Source: Floccularia luteovirens
Taxonomy: Eukaryota > Basidiomycota > Agaricomycetes > Agaricales > Squamanitaceae
DNA length: 64,000 nt
Reading direction: 5' to 3'
Assembly: GCA_009739215.1 (NCBI GenBank)
Contig: VSJF01000007.1
Location: 682,001 to 746,000 of the forward strand
Under the pieces are notes generated by a model. It searched no databases. It was not told the DNA's origin and was given only the letters and a program-made list of their open reading frames with translations. Both the position numbers and the translations under genes were made by a program. Positions 59,316-64,000 of the stretch are shown piece after piece. Within the stretch, counting starts at the first letter, position 1. Every line of letters begins with the position of its first letter.

Positions 59316-59524
59316 TGATTGTAACTCGAGTTGCTGATGGGAACAAAATCAGCGAATTGTATTAGGAGCTTGTATCAACATATATATTATGGACGTTTAG
59401 CCTAGAAAATGACATTATGGTATGAACTTTTTGTATATAGTGTGAAGGACCGTTTTTGGTAATTTAGCTGAATAGAAAGTCACAACTTTAGGGCTGTATT
59501 TCTTGTATGATTAAAGTAGGATAT

Positions 59525-59610
59525 CCGACCTTAGCTCAGTTGGAAGTAGCGCAAGACTGTAATGGATACATATCATCTTGAGGTCGCCTGTTCGAACCAG
59601 GCAGGTCGGA
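59525..59610 (+). tRNA. tRNA-Tyr (anticodon GTA) with 12-base intron
   Basis: Acceptor CCGACCT pairs with AGGTCGG plus discriminator A. The D-arm starts GCTCAGTTGG, the anticodon stem CAAGA pairs with TCTTG, the anticodon GTA is at 59559-59561, and the T-arm GCCTG TTCGAAC CAGGC is perfect. The intron (59563-59574, TGGATACATATC) sits one base 3' of the anticodon, as expected for eukaryotic tRNA-Tyr. The D-stem shows one mismatch (GCTC with TAGC). Internal A-box and B-box (GTTCGAACC) promoter sequences are present. Confidence 0.92.
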
Positions 59611-59615
59611 GAAAA

Positions 59616-59622
59616 TTTTTTT
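59616..59622 (+). terminator. RNA polymerase III terminator of tRNA-Tyr
   Basis: A run of seven T starting six bases after the tRNA discriminator base, the normal Pol III stop signal. Confidence 0.85.
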
Positions 59623-59826
59623 CTTGTCTACTGCTCGTCATCTGACCGAAATAGTAGACTGTATATAGATCGTGTATATACAGAACAAAATGTATGCAAG
59701 GCTATGGGCATCTAGTGGCTTTGAATTTGGAGCACGACATATATGACTAGAATACAAGTAGAATGGCTCTGAAGATTATTGATCCAAAAATGATAACTTA
59801 AGTAAATGATAAAAAAACTTCAATGT

Positions 59827-62493
59827 CTAACTTTTGAGTTCAACCACAAGGTTGACCGTCATAATTGCCAGGTATGACGTAATCAGTAGGATCCCCCAGC
59901 GACGTGAAAGGAAATAACCGTTTAGAGGAACAAAAATCAGGGTTGCGGCAAGGAGCCCAAGGAGCCCTAATGAGCTAACAAGTAAAGTGGTAGTCAGTTT
60001 AAGTGGGTAGGGCTGGCCAGTCTGTTCGATAATGTATGATCCAGTAATACCAATTCCAAGTAGGATGTTGAGCATAGGTCCGCCGAAGCATGCAGAAAAC
60101 CCCATGATTGGGGCAAACACCTACGGGAATTGAGTAAGAAGCTCGTCAGCAGATATGTTATAATAAATGCTCACTGCAACGCTCATGTTTGCTACAAGAT
60201 CGGCTAGGGAGTTACCGACTGCGAATATTGTTAAGCCGATGATTGCATCAGAGAGACCAAAGATGTGTCCAAACGTCTAAGGGGATTGTTAACTTGCTGG
60301 GGGAGTTGTGCATGAAAGAGAAAGGGTTTACCTGGAGAACATCAACAACCTCATCTGCAATAGCCATAATCCATACAATGGAGACACAGAATCCCATAGT
60401 ACAGCGTGCCATTCGCAAAGAGGGGTGTTTACCATCTTGTGCAAACAATGCAACAAGCGTGGCTGCTGCAAATCCAGCTATCAGAGCAGCAATGAGTAGC
60501 CATATTTCCTGTTTGGTTCCATCTACAAGAGATTAGTTTATATTTATTTCTTGATATAAAAACACGTACTGAACAATACTTTCGTGCAGAAAAGGGGACC
60601 AAGAATGCATTGGGTTGCCATGAGCCATTTATTGAAGGTGAGGTCATGCATGTTTTCTTCGGCCTCCTCTTCTGCTATCAAGACACGTTCAATGCCTTCC
60701 TCCTCAAAGTCGACCAAACGTCCGTCTGTGCCATGATACGATTTCTCCCGTGACGTTTGTGTAGACTCATACGGTGTAACCACAACAGGGAGCGTGAGTG
60801 TTAGAAGAAGGACAGCTGGCGCTGCGAACACGCAGGCAATTCGTCCCAATATACTCTGTTCCCGAAAGCGATGTAGTGTTGGGAAAAGCGTGTGGAGCAC
60901 TGAACCTGCTACACTATATATGCGTTGCTTCCGCGTTGGTATCACAAATAATTGCTCTTCTGTGCTTTCTGCATTTGATAGCGTCGGGGAAGCGGGAGTA
61001 CGATATACTGAAGGTACGGGGGTACGGTGTACAGAGCCGAAGTAGTCCCCGTTCTGAATATGGTTCTCTTGTTGTGCTTCTTGCACTTCCGCAACGCGTT
61101 CAGGTGTGAGGTTAGGTGACACAACAATACGTGGTCGGGTACGTTCGTCAAGCGGAACCGAGCCGTCCAATTCGTCGTCTCTGATGGTGAGCGAGTTACG
61201 AGGAGTACGCCCGCGGGAGGGAGTACGAGAGTGATAATGACCACCCGCGTAAGGAGTCGGTGTCTCAAAGATGTTTAGAGTTGGGCTTGCTGCTTGTTGT
61301 TGTAATGCAGCTACAACTTCACGGAATTCAAGCGCACCGACAAGGGAGAAGGATGGCATACGCGGGTTTGGAGAATGTGAAGAAGGAATCCTGGACGTAG
61401 TCGCAGAAGAGTATGGTGGTATGGTTAACGGTGAAAGGGATGATGGGCTGGTCATGGCACGAGGTCTGGTAGGGAAGACGATTGTATGACTTGATTGTTC
61501 GCTTACAGTTGCTGAAATGGAAGATTAATGATGGTCAAAAAATCGTATGGAGCTTACTTACGGTCATCTCGATAAGGCACATTCAACGGGGTTGTCTCAT
61601 CCTGATATTCAGCACGAGCCATAGCCTCTCCCAGTCTCTTCTTCTCTTGACGACGTTCCCACCAATTTCCGGCTACTACGACGAAAACATACACAATGTA
61701 CAGGCCGACCAAAGTAGCTGCTTCCCAAGCATGGATGTGGTGATCACGGAGGATGACAAGTACGAAGGCTATAGCGAGTGTGAAGAAGCTAACATCGCGA
61801 AGAAACGGACCACGATGGACCTTGAATGGTTTGATGATGCACATGGAGCCAACCACACATGACACTATGAACGAGGCAGCACCAATTAACTCGCCGATGG
61901 CAAGACTTCCAGAATTGGTGCGCATTGCGGAAAAGGTGGAGAACAAATCAGGGCTACCATTTCCAAAAGCGAGGAAAGTGACACCAGCAACGTTGTCATC
62001 CAGCCCCAGTAGCTGCGCAATTGTAGCGAGGTTTGGAGTAAAAAAGTCTGACGCGCTGATGCCTAATGTGGAGAAGAGGAATATGAGCCAGGCAGCAAGG
62101 CCAATGAAGACTAGTGGGCGTAGTGTAAGTTCGGCACAGAAATATCTGCTTAGATAGTTTATAGAAAGCGCAGTGCTTGGCTCGGGACAATCATCCTTAA
62201 CATGTTGACACTGCAATGCGACTGGGAAGGCTAGCGGTCGACACTGTCATAAGATCAGCTTTGTAGAAACGTCACAAGTCAGCAATTGAAAGCCATACCT
62301 GTTCTGCAGGCTCTCCAGCCAATGCGCGGAGCGAAGGCGGAGTGGTAAGTTCGTAGGATATACGCTTGACGAGGGTGGATTGACCAAGGACGGAACGTGC
62401 CTGTGGGAGTTGACCATAACGACTTTGAGACCAAATGATACAATTGACAATGAAAGCAAAGAGAAATAAGAATTTAGCGATGGCAGAGGACAT
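59827..62493 (-). CDS. CCX-type cation/calcium exchanger
   Basis: A Na+/Ca2+ exchanger-superfamily protein of the CCX/NCLX-like group, to which yeast YDL206W belongs. It moves calcium or other cations across an internal or plasma membrane. The N-terminus (MSSAIAKFLFLFAFIVNC) is a signal anchor. The alpha-1 repeat reads GVTFLAFGNGSPDLFSTFSA and alpha-2 GLTIFAVGNSLADLVANMSV. About ten transmembrane segments are split by a long cytosolic loop (about 330 residues) rich in Ser, Thr and acidic stretches (DFEEEGIERVLIAEEEAEEN). It ends SYLAIMTVNLVVELKS. About 800 residues, seven exons or so; the frame is intact in the parts read. Confidence 0.86.
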
Positions 62494-62912
62494 GTTTAGG
62501 GGAAAGTGGACAGCTGGCCAGAACTATATAGCATGGATATGGGAATGTCACATTTACAAGACAAGATTTCTCAGTTATGTAAGTTTGGTCCTCTCTCATT
62601 TTCTGGTGTTCACAGAAGGCGTGTATTGATCAATTTCATGCTTCTCCTTATCTACCAGTCCCCAAAACTCCAGCTTCATCGATTTAGGTACAACACACAC
62701 GGTCTTCTACATCGCCGAAGTCCTTGCTCCTGTCAAAATATCCCACGTGATCATATAAGCAATAAAATAGGTAGCTTCGATTCAGTTCCGAATCATAAAA
62801 AAAAATATGTCACAGATACTACTGCAGTGCTTAGTTCATATGTGATGTGCAACTGTAGACCCAGTCTGAAAATGTCATGATTCCCTGTTCTTCGATGGAA
62901 CACTTTATACAC
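62494..62912. other. Intergenic region
   Basis: About 420 bases between two minus-strand genes, so it should hold the CCX promoter and the 3' UTR of the DUF6534 gene. Nothing else recognised. Confidence 0.4.
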
Positions 62913-64000
62913 TTACCATCGTATGCTTGCTTTCTTGTACAGACATCCCTCGTCGATTAGCGTTCTCTCTGTTGCGGATCTGTGCGCTATCAGTACAACA
63001 ATCACATCAATATTTATAGTATCTCTTACGCTATACAAACTTGGCGGTCTCTGCTCTGCCGCCACTGACGCAACATTGAAGTCAGTCGATACATTTATAT
63101 TCTCCAAAGTTTCCCTTAGTGACTTCCGAGAATTCAGCGCCGCAAGCAGAGAGTTGGCATATACTGACAAAAATAAGGTTTTTAGGGCCCGCAACTGATG
63201 AGCCACCCTCACTCACATTTTCCGATAATAAAGTCGATCGCAAAGGAATAGAATGTGTTAGGTATTACCGCAAACTTTGCCATACACAAGTTAAATGCTT
63301 AGAAAAACTTTCAAGCCGTTATCGACTCACCACGATAAGTTCCACAATCGCTACAATCCTGAACATAATTTTGTTAAAGAATTCGAGGAGGTGACAAAGA
63401 AATTTCACATACGTTGTTAATATACATCGATTGATAGCATAGATTATGAGTTTATTAATGATGTTATTTGTATCTTCGAAATCGCTTCGATTGTTGGCCA
63501 AGAGGACACATAGTGCCACGGCGATAAAGATGTCGGATAGGATAGCAGTCACACCGAAAGGCATGACACTTGATATCTATGAAGATTTGACAGGATTGCG
63601 GCGAATTCACAAACAATGCAATAAAACTCGCCTCTACATCCTTCAGACGCGCAAAATCCTTCTTGATGAAGCTGATGAAAAATGTTCAACCCCGTTCGTT
63701 TGGAAAGTTCAGTCGTTCACCCACAAAAATACAACAGTTTCTGGAAATGGGATGGTTAATTAATACACGAGACCAAAAGGCAAGGAGCCAACCTATTCCA
63801 AAACCTATCAATGCACAGAGAATCAGTATTGGATAAATCGACTAAAAAGCTCAACTTACAAAGGTGCGCCATAACGGCAAAGCACTAGTGACGAGCTCTA
63901 TCAATGGACACTATGACTGAATAATGCAACTTACAATTACACTCGATATCCACCACCGTTGTTTTGTTGGACATACTGAGTAGAACGTGAAGATATTATA
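62913..64000 (-). CDS. DUF6534-family multi-pass membrane protein (5' end beyond the right edge)
   Basis: The exon at about 63412-63564 contains ILSDIFIAVALCVLLANNRS and NNIINKLIIYAINRCILTT, typical of DUF6534, a seven-helix family greatly expanded in mushroom-forming fungi. Further exons give FAVIPNTFYSFAIDFIIGK and then LYANSLLAALNSRKSLRETL, the conserved LY-NSLLA-LN-R motif. The tail ends near 62913. Upstream exons between 63770 and 64000 contain hydrophobic segments, but their splice sites are uncertain, and the start lies outside the window. Function of the family is unknown. Confidence 0.7.

Noticed and set aside
1..64000. CRISPR arrays, prophage or bacterial operons
   Set aside because: Spliceosomal introns and fungal protein families throughout; no regular spacer-repeat arrays seen.

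Overview
This is a 64 kb stretch of fungal nuclear DNA, most likely from an Agaricomycete (Basidiomycota). Genes on both strands are cut by many short GT-AG introns of roughly 45-75 bases. The protein complement is fungal: MIM1/TOM13, a KRE9/KNH-like GPI protein, a WC-2-like PAS-GATA factor, ERG28 and XLF. The DUF6534 membrane protein at the right edge belongs to a family I associate with mushroom-forming fungi. I see no intact transposon, virus, CRISPR array or rRNA. One intron-containing tRNA-Tyr lies near 59.5 kb.

Left third (0-26 kb): genes for peroxisomal-type fatty-acid breakdown dominate. They are a CoA-transferase III/AMACR-like gene cut by the left edge; a tandem array of cytochrome b5-acyl-CoA dehydrogenase fusions (one decayed copy, two complete ones, one ending in SKL); and an apparently divided FOX2. 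The tandem (3R)-hydroxyacyl-CoA dehydrogenase half ends in SKL and is followed 230 bases later by a separate 2-enoyl-CoA hydratase 2 frame ending in AKL. Interspersed are a secreted GH79 beta-glucuronidase, a MIM1-domain protein with an N-terminal repeat region built exon by exon, the NHEJ factor XLF/NEJ1, an FHA plus G-patch protein, and a mitotic cyclin B with an ACGCGT site upstream.

Middle (26-48 kb): a vacuolar Ca2+/H+ exchanger, an F-box/leucine-rich-repeat protein, a gene-poor 3.4 kb stretch, ERG28, a large Ser/Pro-rich protein of unknown role, a probable tail-anchored protein, thiamine pyrophosphokinase, the small subunit of molybdopterin synthase, a membrane-anchored metallo-beta-lactamase-fold protein, a CCDC174-like nuclear protein and a GPI-anchored KRE9/KNH-like protein.

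Right part (48-64 kb): PRMT5 arginine methyltransferase, an ankyrin protein divergent from the PAS-GATA factor, SDS22 (PP1 regulator), tRNA-Tyr, a CCX-type cation/Ca2+ exchanger and a truncated DUF6534 gene.

Caution: five conserved genes (XLF, cyclin B, FOX2, ERG28, SDS22) each need one base removed to stay in frame, and four of the five surplus bases sit in short homopolymers. This looks like assembly error more than five broken genes, some of them essential. Exon models come from reading splice signals and family similarity by eye; no alignment was run.
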